From: Bacteroidia bacterium | Lineage (GTDB): Bacteria; Bacteroidota; Bacteroidia; NS11-12g; UBA9320 | Direction: 5' to 3' | Assembly (NCBI GenBank): GCA_029253325.1 | Contig: JAQWZS010000192.1 | Coordinates: forward strand, 1 to 8,142 | DNA length: 8,142 bases | Shown: one piece after another, positions 7,117 to 8,142 of the stretch | Layout: every line of letters starts with the position of its first letter | How positions within the stretch are numbered: the first letter of the stretch is position 1 | Made by a program: the position numbers and the translations under genes | Notes under the pieces: model-generated | What the model was told of the DNA's origin: nothing | The model's input: the letters and a program-made list of their open reading frames with translations, nothing else | Database searches by the model: none

Positions 7117-7437
7117 AGTTTTTATTTAATTATATGTTTGATTCCTATAGTTGTTTTTTAATATATTTCATTACTATATATTTTTACTAACTCATCTCCA
7201 CAGCAAGACACGAGTTATCTCATCTTCTAGTCCATCAAAATTTGAATAGTTGGGGAAGGTTTTCAGTCTGAATTTTTCTAGTCAACAGAGCAGTTTTTCC
7301 TTTCTATTCCTTGTTTGTTGAATTGTGATTCAATCAAACCTTGCTTTGAAAGACTGCTATTGTTTGCTCCAAATTTAGAACAAATCAGAGGATATGAAAG
7401 AATAATGTTTGGGTTTTTGAGCGGTAGTAGCTTTTGG
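7117..7437. other. Gene-free region upstream of the accessory pair
   Basis: 321 bases lie between the stop of the kinase gene and the start of the nuclease-like gene, both on the minus strand. Bases 7117 to about 7186 are extremely AT-rich like the accessory pair, and then composition rises, so the cassette edge may lie near 7185. Bases 7284-7364 hold a large imperfect palindrome (separate entry). On the minus strand a stretch of 29 open codons (7281-7195, stop 7194-7192, ending TRVLLWR) looks protein-like. An overlapping frame is open from the kinase end to a stop at 7280-7278. Neither has a credible start, so at most they are remnants. CAAATTTA at 7370-7377 reads TAAATTTG on the minus strand, like a -7 element, but has no good -33 partner. 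No clear terminator for the kinase gene is visible. Confidence 0.5.
7284..7364. repeat. Large imperfect inverted repeat (cruciform or structured RNA)
   Basis: Three nested arms share one centre. The inner arm GTTTGTTGAAT (7313-7323) pairs with ATTCAATCAAAC (7328-7339) with one bulged T and a TGTG loop. The middle arm AGCAGTTTTTC (7289-7299) pairs with GAAAGACTGCT (7348-7358) with a single G-T pair. The outer arm AACA (7284-7287) pairs with TGTT (7361-7364). In all, 26 pairs fold over 81 bases. There is no T-run after it on either strand, so it is not a standard terminator. It could be a structured RNA, an operator, or a piece of a mobile repeat. Confidence 0.55.
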
Positions 7438-8142
7438 TTATCCTATTTCAAGACTCGTTGCCTCATCAAGCAACTGGGCTTTATCAACAGGTATTACCCC
7501 AATCTTTTCGCACACCAAGCCTCCCGCTAGGTTGGCAAGTCCTGCAATGCTGGGATTAGGTAACTTCAATGCTACACACAGAGCTGCTACACTCAATACG
7601 GAGTCTCCAGCTCCACTGACATCCAATATATTTCTGGGGTGAGCCGGCAAGTGATGGTATTCTTGTTCGTTGACAATCAAAACACCTTCCTCAGAAAGAG
7701 TAGTCATCACATTTTTTGCATTTAGGTCTGTTCTTAGTCGCTGAGCCATTGATTGAATATCGTGGTTCTCTTCCTCTTTGAGTTGATAGGCCTCCACAAT
7801 TTCTTTTCTGTTGGGTTTGAACAAGGTACAATTTTGATAATCAAAAAACTGGTCATGCTTGGGGTCTACCACAATCGGAACATTGGAATCGTTGCATAAT
7901 TGGGTGACATTTTGGATGAGGGAAGGAGAGAGGACTCCTTTGTTATAATCTTGAAAAATGAGCACATCAGCTGTTTGGATAAGCGAACTGATGGTATCAA
8001 ATAGGTGTTTCTCAACGTCTGTAGAAATCAAATCCGTTTCTTCTTCATCGATACGTAGATAATGTTGGTTGTTGCCAATTACCCTTGTTTTTACCGTGGT
8101 ACATCGTGACTCGTCTTCAACAATACCTTGAGTAGATAAGGC
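7438..8142 (-). CDS. rfaE1: PfkB-family kinase, probable D-glycero-beta-D-manno-heptose-7-phosphate kinase (partial, N-terminus off window)
   Basis: The frame is open from the right edge to the TAA at 7440-7438, giving 234 residues; an in-frame TTG at 8031 is not the start, because the homologous sequence continues upstream of it. About 90-100 N-terminal residues are probably missing. RfaE1-like features in order: SRCTTVKTRVIG and LRIDEEE (12-35 of the visible part), FQDYNKGVLS (63-72), VVDPKHDQFFDY and FKPNRKE (91-114), VMTTLSEEGVL (145-155), and the PfkB signature DVSGAGDSV (174-182) with the catalytic Asp at 180, then LANLAGGLVCEKIGV. The enzyme phosphorylates heptose 7-phosphate at C1 on the way to ADP-heptose for lipopolysaccharide. 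It ends without a cytidylyltransferase-like second domain, so it is the kinase-only form. Another PfkB sugar kinase specificity is possible but less likely. Confidence 0.88.
   Translation of the reverse strand, partial: ALSTQGIVEDESRCTTVKTRVIGNNQHYLRIDEEETDLISTDVEKHLFDTISSLIQTADVLIFQDYNKGVLSPSLIQNVTQLCNDSNVPIVVDPKHDQFFDYQNCTLFKPNRKEIVEAYQLKEEENHDIQSMAQRLRTDLNAKNVMTTLSEEGVLIVNEQEYHHLPAHPRNILDVSGAGDSVLSVAALCVALKLPNPSIAGLANLAGGLVCEKIGVIPVDKAQLLDEATSLEIG

Noticed and set aside
5038..7143. Direct repeat TGTTTGATT at 5038-5046 and 7135-7143 flanking the accessory pair, as a target-site duplication
   Set aside because: Nine bases shared between two AT-rich spacers are quite likely by chance, and no inverted ends or recombinase gene accompany them.
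7188..7217. Inverted repeat TAACTC / GAGTTA with an 18-base loop
   Set aside because: Six base pairs with so long a loop are not distinguishable from chance.
7315..7530. A 71-codon plus-strand open frame
   Set aside because: It begins at a TTG inside the palindrome, overlaps the kinase gene end, and shows no recognisable protein features.

Overview
The window looks like chromosomal DNA from a member of the Bacteroidota. Four things point there: a large outer-membrane beta-barrel protein with a carboxypeptidase-regulatory-like N-terminus and a plug domain; a promoter of the TTTG / TAnnTTTG type, typical of this phylum, ahead of rpsP; no ordinary Shine-Dalgarno sites directly before the starts; and a ribosomal protein S16 with a long C-terminal extension. 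No genus can be named from the sequence alone.

Layout, left to right. Bases 1-113 hold the last 36 codons of an unrecognised plus-strand gene. Bases 144-3005 encode the outer-membrane beta-barrel protein. A promoter and short hairpin leader (3025-3084) precede a compact translation operon: rpsP (3108-3842), rimM (3849-4349) and trmD (4352-5035), with gaps of 6 and 2 bases. All three products serve ribosome or tRNA maturation (S16 assembly, 30S maturation factor, tRNA m1G37 methylation). The first ~120 bases of rimM contain a perfect 12-bp stem followed by a U-run, exactly like an intrinsic terminator but inside the reading frame. It may attenuate transcription so that S16 is made in excess over RimM and TrmD.

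After trmD the strand switches. Two minus-strand genes (7116-6061, then 6012-5113) form a markedly AT-rich pair. The first is a stand-alone HsdR-N-type PD-(D/E)xK nuclease-like protein with no methylase or specificity partner. The second is an unrecognised 299-residue protein with one possible membrane segment and a charged helical C-terminus. Together they look like a transferred accessory cassette and are the best candidate here for an undescribed, possibly defence-related, system; function is inference only. Upstream of them, 7117-7437 carries no convincing gene but contains an ~80-base imperfect palindrome. The window ends inside a minus-strand PfkB-family kinase resembling RfaE1 (heptose-7-phosphate kinase), whose N-terminus lies beyond base 8142.
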